The notes under the pieces were generated by a model, which did no database searches, was not told the DNA's origin, and saw only the letters and a program-made list of their open reading frames with translations. 64,000 nt of DNA from Lentisphaerae bacterium GWF2_50_93 (GTDB lineage Bacteria > Verrucomicrobiota > Lentisphaeria > Victivallales > GWF2-50-93). The stretch covers positions 32,027-96,026 of the forward strand of contig MHBI01000098.1 in the NCBI GenBank assembly GCA_001804815.1. Direction: 5' to 3'. Shown here piece by piece: positions 1 to 8,534 of the stretch; within the stretch, counting starts at the first letter, position 1, and every line of letters begins with the position of its first letter. A program made the position numbers and the translations under genes.

Positions 1-1694
1 TCGAGAAAGAATATACCTGATTCGACCGAGGTCATTATATTCACCTTTGCCGTATCACCGACCTTGTAGACGGCCTTGTCCGTACGCAGGATGAAGTTTT
101 CGGGCAATGAATCTATCGAGTATGATTTCTTTCCGGCCTGCTCGCGGTTGTCAGAGCTTTTTACAGTATATGACAAACTCCAGCATGGAACACCGGAACT
201 GGCGTTGCCTCTTCTGCTGAAGATGGGAAAAACAGGTGGGTTTTCATCTGATCTTCCTGGAATCGCATCATTAATGTGTGGCGTAGCCGCGAACATCGCA
301 ATACCATTGTCATCTGTGGAGACAGCAGCAATTTTTTCAATATTGACCTCGGCCTTGACCGGACTGCCGTCGGGATAACATGCAAAGACATAGAAATTGG
401 TCTTTATTGGAAGAATCCTTCCATTTTCAGGGAAGAATTCAACCTTGAAATTATCCTTGGAAATAACAGTCTTCTTTGACAGTGACTGGCTGTGCCCTCC
501 GGAATCCGTGGCTGAAACATCCAGCTTCACAAAAGCATCGCCGCTTTCAAGATGGATGCCTGTAAAATAATCCTTCAAGGGTATGCTGAATTCATAACTT
601 CCTCCGCTGTCGCTCTTTCCCTTGACCGACGCAAATTCGTTGAATTTATCAGTGAAATCAGATGCCTTCACGGTGATATCGGCGCCTGAAACAGGTTTCC
701 CGAACATATATGAAATGGTTACTGTTCCCCTGACAATCTCTCCTGGCTTGTAAAAGCCCTGATCTGTCTTGACGGAAATGGAAAACTTAGGCAGGACATA
801 TTTCTTCACTTCCACGGCTTTCTCTGAAACGGTGTTCCCTATGGAAACCTTTATGCTGTAATCGCCGGTGTTCACCTGATCTGCAAGCATGAATGAAGTT
901 GCGGCTATGCCGAAATCAGAAGTCTTCAATTCCTTCCTGTAGACCTTGTTTCCTTTCGGATCAAAGATTTCCAAGTTGACATTCCTGCCGGCTGCCGGCT
1001 TTATCGACGACGTCTCCATCGTCAGCGTTCTGATGTTTATGGCCTGTCCCGGCTGATATACAGGCTTGTCTGTCGACAACATGCACTTATAGGTGCGCCT
1101 GACTGAAATCTGGCGTTCGGCGTTGACTTTCTGGCGGGTTTCCAGCACATACGCCTCTAGCTTGTAGTCCCCCTCGCTTATCTCCGGGAACGCCTTCTCG
1201 ACTACGGCTATGCCATTATTGTCGGTGACAGCCTTATACGTCTCAAGGATTTTCCCGTTGATGTCCTTCAACAATATTTCGAGATCTTTGTCTTTGATCG
1301 CCGTCGAAGTCTGTCCGTCGCGCATGAACACCCTGAATGAGAGCTTCTGATCAGGTGAAAAGTTCCTGTGGCTGTAAATGAAGATTTCGGCCGGATCGGC
1401 CTTTGCGCTTAATACGTGGAAGGAAAGAGCAGCAGTCGCCAGTATCGCAGCAGACAGAATTATTGCCGCGGCCTTCTGGAAAGTCCTGTTGAAAAGAAGT
1501 CCCCAGAAATCCCTGACATCTGCCATCGTCACAGGGGAAGGAACCTTCTCCCTTATTGACCTCAGCACCTTTCTGACAAAAGCTTCGTCGGGATTTACTC
1601 CTGCCCGCACAATTTCCCTGATCATTCCATCTATTGCCGGCTTATCACTGGGTTTGCCGGATACGGCCATTTTATTTATCTCCTTTTCATTCAT
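1..1694 (-). CDS. Membrane-anchored alpha-2-macroglobulin family protein, N-terminal part (cut by window edge)
   Basis: The reading frame is open from an ATG at 1694 to the window edge, about 564 residues, so the C-terminal part is missing. Residues 1-70 are hydrophilic and include a helical stretch (PDEAFVRKVLRSIREK) like that of anti-sigma and FecR-type proteins. A membrane segment follows at about 75-95. The rest is a chain of beta-sandwich macroglobulin (MG) domains with repeated DKPVYQPGQ and DKAVYKVGD type strands. Bacterial alpha-2-macroglobulins trap proteases in the periplasm; the thioester and bait regions would lie outside this window and cannot be checked. The start overlaps the sigma factor stop (ATGAATGA), so the two genes are translationally coupled. 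A regulatory role for the cytoplasmic tail is an inference. Confidence 0.8.
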   Translation of the reverse strand, partial: MNEKEINKMAVSGKPSDKPAIDGMIREIVRAGVNPDEAFVRKVLRSIREKVPSPVTMADVRDFWGLLFNRTFQKAAAIILSAAILATAALSFHVLSAKADPAEIFIYSHRNFSPDQKLSFRVFMRDGQTSTAIKDKDLEILLKDINGKILETYKAVTDNNGIAVVEKAFPEISEGDYKLEAYVLETRQKVNAERQISVRRTYKCMLSTDKPVYQPGQAINIRTLTMETSSIKPAAGRNVNLEIFDPKGNKVYRKELKTSDFGIAATSFMLADQVNTGDYSIKVSIGNTVSEKAVEVKKYVLPKFSISVKTDQGFYKPGEIVRGTVTISYMFGKPVSGADITVKASDFTDKFNEFASVKGKSDSGGSYEFSIPLKDYFTGIHLESGDAFVKLDVSATDSGGHSQSLSKKTVISKDNFKVEFFPENGRILPIKTNFYVFACYPDGSPVKAEVNIEKIAAVSTDDNGIAMFAATPHINDAIPGRSDENPPVFPIFSRRGNASSGVPCWSLSYTVKSSDNREQAGKKSYSIDSLPENFILRTDKAVYKVGDTAKVNIMTSVESGIFFL

Positions 1695-2253
1695 AGTCCG
1701 CACCGCTTTTGTAGCCTGTTCCGGAAATAGCGCTTTTGATGCAGGATTCAAGCTCAGTCCTTGCGCGCTGGAGTCTTTTCCTGACGGTAGCCTCGTTGCA
1801 ATCTATTTTTCCAGCCACTTCGCTGCCGCTCAACCTGTTAAAATAGAAATATCTTATTGGCCCACTTAATATTTCGGGAAGTTTCCTTATGCATTCGGCG
1901 AGAAAATGAAAGATGTCTGAATCCTCCTTGTCGGAAGAATCCCAGAGAAGATGGGATTCCTCAAGAGAATCCAGCTGGCTTTCGTCAAGGTATATTTCTT
2001 TCCTGGTGCGGAGATATTCAAGGTGCTTGTTTCTTATTATTCCCCTCATCCAGGCCGGAAAACTTTTTGCAGTATCAAATGTTTCTATCTTGAGGAAAGC
2101 CGTTACAAACGAATCCTGGACAATATCTTCCGCAGTACTCTCGTCCCTCGTCAGGCACAATGCATAGGCTATAAGCCTTTTATGATGTTCGCGGACAAGG
2201 ATCTCAAAAGCCTTGCTGTCAGGAATGTTTTTGCCTGTGATCCTAGTATCCAT
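1687..2253 (-). CDS. RNA polymerase sigma factor, ECF subfamily
   Basis: A 188-residue protein with only the two core ECF regions. Region 2 is at about residues 14-83 (RLIAYALCLTRDESTAEDIVQDSF, ending in the promoter-melting WMRGIIRNKHLEYLR part), and region 4 is at about 123-173 with the helix-turn-helix around GSEVAGKIDCNEATVRKRLQRAR. It directs RNA polymerase to a dedicated set of promoters in response to an envelope or other signal. AAGGGG lies 7 nt before the ATG. The downstream alpha-2-macroglobulin gene overlaps the stop codon, and its N-terminal cytoplasmic part is the natural candidate for the cognate anti-sigma factor. The upstream region carries two TGTCA copies 21 bp apart (near 2295-2320), a possible but unproven autoregulatory site. 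Confidence 0.93.
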   Translation of the reverse strand: MDTRITGKNIPDSKAFEILVREHHKRLIAYALCLTRDESTAEDIVQDSFVTAFLKIETFDTAKSFPAWMRGIIRNKHLEYLRTRKEIYLDESQLDSLEESHLLWDSSDKEDSDIFHFLAECIRKLPEILSGPIRYFYFNRLSGSEVAGKIDCNEATVRKRLQRARTELESCIKSAISGTGYKSGADYE

Positions 2254-2461
2254 AACAAAACCCCTTCTAACTGCTTTCTACCTATAATTGACACTTAAAG
2301 GGTGATTTGTGACATGTTCTATTTATTAATTTCTTTATTTTTTAAGGTTTAAGGTTTAAATATGCTATTTCAAAGAGAAAACCAATAATCTATTTCTTGA
2401 TTTTATTACAACAAACTGTATCGTTAAAAGTACAATCACAATTCATGCAGGAGGAGATTCC

Positions 2462-2737
2462 ATGGTCAGAATGCTTCTTGACAAGGACATAAGGCCTCTC
2501 TCCGACTTCAGGGCCGGTGCTGCAGGCTGCATAAGACAGGTACATGACACCAAAAGGCCCATGGTCATTACCCAACGGGGCAGAGGAGTCGCGGTACTCA
2601 TCGACATAAAGGAATTCGAGCTGCTCCAGGAAAGAGCCGAACTGCTACAGGATATCGGCACAGCCGAAAAGCAGATCAGGGAAGGAAAAGTCCACCCGCA
2701 TTCAGATGTCAGGGAGCTTGTCCTTAATCGCAAATGA
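2462..2737 (+). CDS. Phd/YefM-family antitoxin
   Basis: A 91-residue protein with the Phd/YefM fold: an N-terminal beta-alpha-beta DNA-binding part (SDFRAGAAGCIRQVHDTKRP, then VITQRGRGVAVLIDIKEFELL) and a charged C-terminal tail that would wrap the toxin. A strong AGGAGG ribosome site precedes the ATG. The stop overlaps the start of the ParE/RelE-like toxin (ATGA). Antitoxins of this family repress their own operon together with the toxin. The gene opens a plus-strand run that continues through the toxin into mutS. Confidence 0.9.
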   Translation: MVRMLLDKDIRPLSDFRAGAAGCIRQVHDTKRPMVITQRGRGVAVLIDIKEFELLQERAELLQDIGTAEKQIREGKVHPHSDVRELVLNRK

Positions 2738-3027
2738 AAATAATCTGGACAGATCTTGCAACATCCAGGGTTTCTGAAATCCATCACTACATATCTCTTG
2801 ATAGTCCCATGGAAGCAGATAAGTGGCTGGATAAACTGCTTAATTATACAAAAAGACTTGAAACCTTTCCTGAAAGCGGAAGATTTATTCCTGAAATTCC
2901 CGATAGAAAGGATCTTAAAGAACTCCTATTTGGAAATTACAGGATAATATACAAATTTGACAAGAAAAGAGTTTTTATTCTTACTGTAAGGCATTTAAAA
3001 CAGATACTGCCTCTGGAAGAAATCTGA
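2734..3027 (+). CDS. ParE/RelE-superfamily toxin
   Basis: A 97-residue RelE/ParE-fold protein. It shows the family pattern: N-terminal IIWTDLATSRVSEIHHYI helices, a middle LETFPESGRFIPEI turn, and the C-terminal beta sheet with YRIIYKFDKKRVFILTVRHLKQ. The family contains gyrase poisons (ParE) and ribosome-dependent mRNases (RelE); the sequence alone does not settle which. It overlaps the antitoxin by 4 nt and is followed after 3 nt by mutS, so mutS is probably read from the same transcript or from a promoter inside this pair. Confidence 0.9.
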   Translation: MKIIWTDLATSRVSEIHHYISLDSPMEADKWLDKLLNYTKRLETFPESGRFIPEIPDRKDLKELLFGNYRIIYKFDKKRVFILTVRHLKQILPLEEI

Positions 3028-3030
3028 TAT

Positions 3031-5607
3031 ATGAACGACAATCTGACACCGATGATGCGGCAGTACCGCGAGATGAAGGCTGAACTGCCGAAGGATGTCA
3101 TCCTGCTTTTCCGCCTGGGTGATTTCTACGAGATGTTCTTCGAGGATGCGAAGTTCGCAGCGCCGATCCTGGACGTTACCCTCACAAAACGCGCCGACGT
3201 GCCGATGTGCGGAATGCCATACCACGCCATTGAGAACTATCTGCCGCGCCTGCTTGAGGCCGGAGTCAAGGTCGCAATCGCCGAACAGATGGAGGATCCG
3301 CGTTTCGCCAAGGGAATCGTTAAACGCAAGATAACCCGCGTAATAACTCCCGGGACCGTAACGGATTCCTGCATCCTTTCGCCGGATAAAAATAATTTTC
3401 TGGCGGCCCTGTCCTTCATCAAGGGGACTTACGGACTCGCGTCGCTCGATATAAGCACCGGTGATTTCAGGACGACCGAATTCTCAAAGCCCGAGGAACT
3501 TGAAACCGAACTCCACCGCCTGCACGCGGCGGAATGCCTCCTGCCGGAATCGCTCTTCAACGAATGGAAGGAGAAGAACTCCCAGCCGCGCGTCTCAGGG
3601 AACATAATGTGGACGCCTCTCGACGACTGGATTTTCGCAACGGATACGGCAACCGAACTGCTGAAGAGGCATTTCAAGGTCGCATCACTGGATGGATTTG
3701 GCTGCAGGACCATGAAGACAGGAGTCTCAGCGGCAGGAGCCATACTTCACTACGTCAGGGAAAACCTCCGGAACGACGCCGGACATATCCGCATCCTCAA
3801 GACGTATACCGGCAGCCAGTACATGGTACTCGACTCGATTTCCCAGCGCAATCTTGAACTTGTGGATCCGATGCTGGGAGGGAAGAAGGAATCGACCCTG
3901 CTGCATGTCCTCGACCATACTGCCACGCCGATGGGGAGCCGCATGCTGAGGGAGTGGCTCGTACGGCCGCTGAACAACAAGGATGCGATCATCGCAAGGC
4001 TGGATGCAGTTTCAGCGTTCAAGGACGACCCGGTGACCCTCGCCGAACTGATGGAGGTGATAAACTCAGTCAGGGACCTCGAGCGCATCATCGCACGCCT
4101 GAACATCGGAAGCGCAAATGCCAGGGACATGGCGGCATTGGCTAAGAGCCTGGAGTCATTGCCAGACATCAAGAACCTTCTGAAAGCTTTCGACATACCT
4201 CTGATCTGCGAAATCCGCGAGAAGCTCCATGAGCTGCCGGAACTTGTGGCTGAAATAGGCAGGACCATAGCCGACGAACCGCCAGCCGTGCTCAATGAAG
4301 GCGATATCATCCGTGAAGGATGCAACGCCGAACTTGACGAACTGAGGAAGGCCTCCACGGAAGGCAAGAACTGGATCGCCGAACTCCAGACCAGGGAACA
4401 GGCGCGTTCAGGAATAAAATCCCTGAAGATCAGGTTCAACAACGTATTCGGCTACTATATCGAAATCAGCAGGAGCAATCTGGACAACATACCCGCCGAC
4501 TACGTTCGCAAGCAGACCCTCGTGAACGGCGAGCGCTTCATCACACCGGAACTGAAGGAGATGGAAAGCAAGATCCTCGGCGCGGAAGAGAAGTCAAAGG
4601 CGCTGGAATATGAGATCTTCCAGAAGCTCAGGGACAATGCGATGTCGTACACCGGGCAGATCCTCGAGACGGCATCATCGCTGGCCAAGACCGACGTGAT
4701 TGCGAGTTTCGCGGAATGCGCCAGGAAATACAATTACTGCAGGCCCCAGATACTCGATGACGAGACCCTGGAAATAATCGCCGGACGGCATCCGGTCCTC
4801 GACGCCACGATGAAAGAGGAAAGATTCGTACCGAACGATACCATTCTCGACGGGGACCAGAACAGGATGATGATAATCACCGGCCCGAACATGGCAGGTA
4901 AATCAACCTATATCCGCCAGGTCGCGCTGCTTGTACTCCTCGCGCAGACCGGCTCGTATATTCCGGCGCAGAAGGCGAAAATCGGGCTCGTGGACAGGAT
5001 ATTCACGCGGGTCGGGGCGGTAGACGACATATCGCGCGGACAGAGCACGTTCATGGTCGAAATGCTCGAGACTGCGAACATCCTCAACCACGCGACAAAG
5101 AAGAGCCTTGTCATCCTCGACGAGATCGGGCGCGGGACAAGCACGTTCGACGGAATAAGCATCGCCTGGGCTGTCGCTGAATACCTCCACGATGCACCGA
5201 CGGCCAAGGCCCGTACGCTTTTCGCGACGCACTACCATGAGCTCACGGAGCTGGCGCTCACCTGCAGGGGCGTCAAGAACTACAATGTCGCAGTCAAGGA
5301 GTACGGCGAGCAGATCATCTTCCTGCGCCAGATCGTCCCCGGCGCTACCGACAGGAGCTACGGGATACATGTTGCGAAACTCGCAGGACTTCCGAACGAA
5401 GTCATTACCAGGGCGAATGAGATCCTGGAAAATCTCGAGAACAACGCCATAGCCGAGGCCGGACAGCCCGCCCTCGCCGAACACCATGAGAAGAAGAAGG
5501 AAAAGAAGAAGGAGAAGAAACCGAACGAGCCGACTCTTTTCGACTGGTTCGGGACCAAGGAATTGAGGACAAAGGAAAAGCCAGGAAAAAAATCCAAGAA
5601 GGAATAA
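3031..5607 (+). CDS. mutS: DNA mismatch repair protein MutS
   Basis: An 858-residue MutS1, full family length. The N-terminal mismatch-recognition domain has the Phe-x-Glu wedge in LGDFYEMFFEDA (residues about 30-41). The clamp and lever domains occupy the middle. The ABC-type ATPase has Walker A GPNMAGKSTY near residue 617, Walker B/signature ILDEIGRGTSTFDG near 696 and the ATHYHEL switch. It detects mispairs and recruits MutL. An unusual lysine-rich tail (EKKKEKKKEKK, about 820-858) replaces the usual tetramerisation end. The start lies 3 nt after the ParE-like toxin stop, and the next aminotransferase starts directly after the mutS stop. Confidence 0.98.
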   Translation: MNDNLTPMMRQYREMKAELPKDVILLFRLGDFYEMFFEDAKFAAPILDVTLTKRADVPMCGMPYHAIENYLPRLLEAGVKVAIAEQMEDPRFAKGIVKRKITRVITPGTVTDSCILSPDKNNFLAALSFIKGTYGLASLDISTGDFRTTEFSKPEELETELHRLHAAECLLPESLFNEWKEKNSQPRVSGNIMWTPLDDWIFATDTATELLKRHFKVASLDGFGCRTMKTGVSAAGAILHYVRENLRNDAGHIRILKTYTGSQYMVLDSISQRNLELVDPMLGGKKESTLLHVLDHTATPMGSRMLREWLVRPLNNKDAIIARLDAVSAFKDDPVTLAELMEVINSVRDLERIIARLNIGSANARDMAALAKSLESLPDIKNLLKAFDIPLICEIREKLHELPELVAEIGRTIADEPPAVLNEGDIIREGCNAELDELRKASTEGKNWIAELQTREQARSGIKSLKIRFNNVFGYYIEISRSNLDNIPADYVRKQTLVNGERFITPELKEMESKILGAEEKSKALEYEIFQKLRDNAMSYTGQILETASSLAKTDVIASFAECARKYNYCRPQILDDETLEIIAGRHPVLDATMKEERFVPNDTILDGDQNRMMIITGPNMAGKSTYIRQVALLVLLAQTGSYIPAQKAKIGLVDRIFTRVGAVDDISRGQSTFMVEMLETANILNHATKKSLVILDEIGRGTSTFDGISIAWAVAEYLHDAPTAKARTLFATHYHELTELALTCRGVKNYNVAVKEYGEQIIFLRQIVPGATDRSYGIHVAKLAGLPNEVITRANEILENLENNAIAEAGQPALAEHHEKKKEKKKEKKPNEPTLFDWFGTKELRTKEKPGKKSKKE

Positions 5608-6765
5608 ATGCTTTCGACCAGCAGACGATTAAAGGGGTTCACGGAGTCGGTGATACGGGGGATGACCCGGCTTTCAAACAAATATGATGCCATAAACCTT
5701 TCACAGGGTTTTCCGGATTTCGATCCTCCGAAAAAGCTTCTGGACGCGCTGAAGAAATGCGTCTACAAAGGTCCGCACCAGTATGCCGTGACCTGGGGCG
5801 CTCCAAAATTCCGAAAAGCGCTTGCAGAGAAGCAGTCTAAATTCATGGGGATTCCCATAGTCCCGGACGAAAACATCGTAGTCACATGCGGCAGTACGGA
5901 GGCGATGATGGTGGCGATGATGACGACCTGCAATCCCGGGGACAAGGTGATAATCTTCTCGCCGTTCTATGAGAACTACGGGGCCGACACGATCCTTTCC
6001 GGGGCGGTGCCGATATATGTAGAGCTGCGCCCTCCTGACTTCACATTTGATCCTGATGAACTGCGTCGTGCATTCAAGCAGGGGCCGAAGGCGATCGTGC
6101 TGTGCAATCCTTCAAATCCGAGCGGCAAGGTGTTCACCAGGAACGAGCTGGGATATATTGCGGAACTCGCAAAGGAATTCAACACATTCGTGATCACTGA
6201 CGAGGTCTACGAACATATCGTCTACAAGCCCCATGTCCACACCTATATCGCTTCGCTGCCCGGCATGTTTGAACGGACGATCTCGTGCAGCTCCCTTTCA
6301 AAGACCTACTCAATAACGGGATGGAGGCTCGGCTACATAATAGCGCCGGAAAGAATCATAAATGAAGCTAGAAAAGTGCATGACTTCCTGACTGTCGGGG
6401 CGCCAGCGCCACTGCAGGAGGCCGCAGTGACCGCGCTCGAGCTTCCGGACAGCTATTATATGGGGCTCCAGAAGGATTACACAAGAAAACGGGATGTTTT
6501 CCTTTCGTATTTAGATAAAACAGGGTTAGATTATACGACTCCGCAGGGTGCCTATTACGTAATGGCCGACATTTCTGGAACCGGTTGCAGGAGCGACGTG
6601 AAGTTCTGTGAATGGCTTGTGGAGGAGATCGGAGTGGCGGCTGTGCCCGGATCGAGTTTCTTCCGGAAGCCTGTGAAAAACCTGATCCGCTTTCATTTTG
6701 CGAAGAAGGAGGAGACCCTGAGGAGTGCTGGTGAAAGACTGCTTGACATAAGGAAAAAGATTTGA
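5608..6765 (+). CDS. PLP-dependent class I/II aminotransferase (MtnE/kynurenine-aminotransferase-like)
   Basis: A 385-residue fold-type I aminotransferase. Characteristic features are the N-terminal INLSQGFPDFDPP substrate-binding loop, VVTCGSTEAMM around the PLP phosphate, CNPSNPSGKVF, ITDEVYEHI, and the PLP lysine in SSLSKTYSITGWRLGY (about Lys231). The C-terminal arginine that binds the substrate carboxylate is in NLIRFHF. The LSQGFPDF motif is shared by kynurenine/glutamine transaminases and methionine aminotransferases, so the amino donor is uncertain. The ATG abuts the mutS stop with no spacer, with a GAAGGA ribosome site inside the mutS end, indicating co-transcription. Confidence 0.9.
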   Translation: MLSTSRRLKGFTESVIRGMTRLSNKYDAINLSQGFPDFDPPKKLLDALKKCVYKGPHQYAVTWGAPKFRKALAEKQSKFMGIPIVPDENIVVTCGSTEAMMVAMMTTCNPGDKVIIFSPFYENYGADTILSGAVPIYVELRPPDFTFDPDELRRAFKQGPKAIVLCNPSNPSGKVFTRNELGYIAELAKEFNTFVITDEVYEHIVYKPHVHTYIASLPGMFERTISCSSLSKTYSITGWRLGYIIAPERIINEARKVHDFLTVGAPAPLQEAAVTALELPDSYYMGLQKDYTRKRDVFLSYLDKTGLDYTTPQGAYYVMADISGTGCRSDVKFCEWLVEEIGVAAVPGSSFFRKPVKNLIRFHFAKKEETLRSAGERLLDIRKKI

Positions 6766-6800
6766 ACAACTTAAAATATTTCATGAGGATTAAAAATTAA

Positions 6801-7670
6801 ATGATCTCGAAGATAAAGAACAATATCCTGGAAATCCAGGTCAACGACAATGGAGCTGAACTTTCAAGTATAAAGAGGGTCGGGGATAGCTGTGAATACC
6901 TATGGCAGGCAGATCCGGCCTTTTGGGCGAGAAAGGCCCCGGTGCTTTTCCCGATCGTGGGGAAACTGCTGAACAACAAGTATACGGTCGGCAAGAAAGA
7001 ATATATAATGACCCAGCATGGGTTCGCCAGGGACATGGACTTCAAATTGGTGAGCCAGACACCAGACTCATTGTCCTACGAGCTGGAAAACAGCCTGGAC
7101 CTGCTGAAGAAATATCCTTTCAGCTTCAAACTCATAATCACATATACGATCAAAGGCAATGAGCTGACAATGTCCTATGACGTCTGCAACACCGATGTTG
7201 CAAGGATGTGGTTTTCCATAGGGTCCCACCCTGGTTTCAACTGTCCGCTGCTTCCCGGGGAGAGAATGGAGGACTACTCAATCGTCTTCGAGAAGAAGGA
7301 GACTCTCAACAGGACAATACTTGAGAACGGGCTCCTTACAAGCGAGGAGCCTCTGCTAAACAATCAGAACGTCCTGCCCTTGTCCCAGAATCTCTTCGAA
7401 AGGGATGTCATCATACTCAAGGGACTGAAATCGCAGTACGTCATATTGAAGAACAGTAAGAACAAAAAGCAGGTGAAGATCGATTTCAAAGGCTTTCCAT
7501 ATCTTGGAATCTGGTCCAAACCGAGCGGAGCCCCGTTCGTCTGCATAGAGCCATGGTTTGGAATCGCCTCTTCAAAGACCAGCAAGCCTGCCCTCAAGGA
7601 CAAGGAGGGGATAATATCCTTCCTGCCCGGGGACGTATTCCACTGCCAGGTGAAGATCACCATTGATTGA
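6801..7670 (+). CDS. Aldose 1-epimerase family protein (LacX-like)
   Basis: A 289-residue galactose-mutarotase-like beta-sandwich protein. It has the family pattern of NGAELSSIKR near the N-terminus, LWQADPAFWARKAPVLFPIVG, the catalytic-type histidines in MTQHGFARD and GSHPGFNCPL, and the C-terminal acidic position in CIEPWFGIAS. Members interconvert sugar anomers, some acting on hexose 6-phosphates. It follows the aminotransferase by 35 nt on the same strand and probably ends this operon. The exact sugar cannot be read from the sequence. Confidence 0.88.
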   Translation: MISKIKNNILEIQVNDNGAELSSIKRVGDSCEYLWQADPAFWARKAPVLFPIVGKLLNNKYTVGKKEYIMTQHGFARDMDFKLVSQTPDSLSYELENSLDLLKKYPFSFKLIITYTIKGNELTMSYDVCNTDVARMWFSIGSHPGFNCPLLPGERMEDYSIVFEKKETLNRTILENGLLTSEEPLLNNQNVLPLSQNLFERDVIILKGLKSQYVILKNSKNKKQVKIDFKGFPYLGIWSKPSGAPFVCIEPWFGIASSKTSKPALKDKEGIISFLPGDVFHCQVKITID

Positions 7671-7810
7671 ATCCTGGATGAGATGCAAGGATTTAACCGG
7701 CTTCACCGCCGATATCCAAGTTCTTTTTCTGCCCTTCGTCGGCTGGATATTGGGTGTTCATATTTCCTTCCGCCCCGGAAAGAAAGGGAAAGACTGTCTT
7801 CTGCCTTTAA

Positions 7811-7840
7811 GAATGGTACACCCTAAAGGGCGTACCTACT
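7811..7840. repeat. Copy of the covarying hairpin repeat (GGTAC arms)
   Basis: The sequence forms GGTAC-a-CCCT-AA-AGGG-c-GTACC followed by TACTTTAA. The same frame with different but still complementary arms (GGGAC-a-GGCT-AA-AGCC-c-GTCCC, then TACTT) occurs at 46409-46435 and 50737-50763, with the same internal A/C mismatch. It lies in the gap between two convergent genes, just beside the terminator at 7848-7882. Confidence 0.75.
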
Positions 7841-7847
7841 TTAAAAC

Positions 7848-7882
7848 AAAAAAAGACCGGAAGGCTTTGACACCTTCCGGTC
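7848..7882 (-). terminator. Rho-independent terminator of the RRM gene
   Basis: On the minus strand GACCGGAAGG and CCTTCCGGTC form a perfect 10-bp stem with an 8-nt loop, followed by seven T residues. It starts about 20 nt after the stop codon of the RRM gene, a textbook intrinsic terminator. Confidence 0.93.
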
Positions 7883-7901
7883 CTGGAATTTCAGCTAAAA
7901 A

Positions 7902-8252
7902 CTAGTAGCGCCTCTTTGCGCCACCGCCAAATCCACCACGGTCACCACCGCGGTCGCCGCCGCGGCTACCGCCACGGTCTCCACCGCCGAAACCGCCGCC
8001 TTCACGAGCGGGCTTCGGGCGAGCTTCGTTAACGGTGATTGCCCTGCCGCTAAGCTGGGTTCCGTTAAGAGCTGCGATTGCAGCCTGGGCTTCTTCGTTC
8101 TTGGGCATTTCGACAAATCCGAAACCCTTTGAACGGTTCGTGTAGCGATCCATGATTACTCGTGCAGACTGGATTTCTCCGTGTGCCTGGAACGCGTTCT
8201 TGAGATCGTCATCGGTCACCTCGTAGGCAAGATTGCCAACATACAGATTCAT
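7902..8252 (-). CDS. RNA-binding protein with one RRM domain and a glycine/arginine-rich tail
   Basis: A 116-residue protein. Residues 1-80 form an RRM with RNP2 (LYVGNLAY) and RNP1 (KGFGFVEM). The last 35 residues are an RGG-type tail of Gly, Arg and Asp ending in AKRRY. Small bacterial RRM proteins of this kind are RNA chaperones, often induced by cold. The start at 8252 is chosen because the RRM begins there and GGAAGAAG stands 4-5 nt before the ATG; a longer frame to 8375 has no family match. A promoter lies at 8385-8413, giving a long 5' leader of about 125 nt that could be regulatory, and a strong terminator follows the gene. Confidence 0.92.
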   Translation of the reverse strand: MNLYVGNLAYEVTDDDLKNAFQAHGEIQSARVIMDRYTNRSKGFGFVEMPKNEEAQAAIAALNGTQLSGRAITVNEARPKPAREGGGFGGGDRGGSRGGDRGGDRGGFGGGAKRRY

Positions 8253-8384
8253 AATTCTTCTTCCTATCGCCGCCATAATTCTTTTTTCGGTGATATGTCC
8301 TATGGGGCTACGACATCTCACGAGGCACCTTTTTCCGGCAGACACCAAATACCTGATGCAGTAAAATACTGACATTCAATGTGG

Positions 8385-8413
8385 ATTATATCATGAGACA
8401 TGGCAGAAATCAA
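8385..8413 (-). promoter_or_regulatory. Sigma-70-type promoter of the RRM gene
   Basis: On the minus strand TTGATT and TATAAT are separated by exactly 17 nt. The -10 box is a perfect match and lies about 130 nt before the RRM start codon. Confidence 0.7.
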
Positions 8414-8534
8414 ACGATTTATATCATTAAAGTCTAAAATATTATCTTGCTATTTCCAATAACAGGAATAGATTTGTTGCTTAACTATCTATTAAGAAAG
8501 CTGTTATGCGACATTTTAACGCTAAAAAGGCTGG

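Noticed and set aside
3750..4442. Minus-strand open frame of 230 codons
   Set aside because: Antisense to mutS, serine-rich shadow translation.
7663..7905. Possible small gene after the epimerase gene
   Set aside because: It runs through a hairpin repeat and a terminator of the opposite gene and has no ribosome site.
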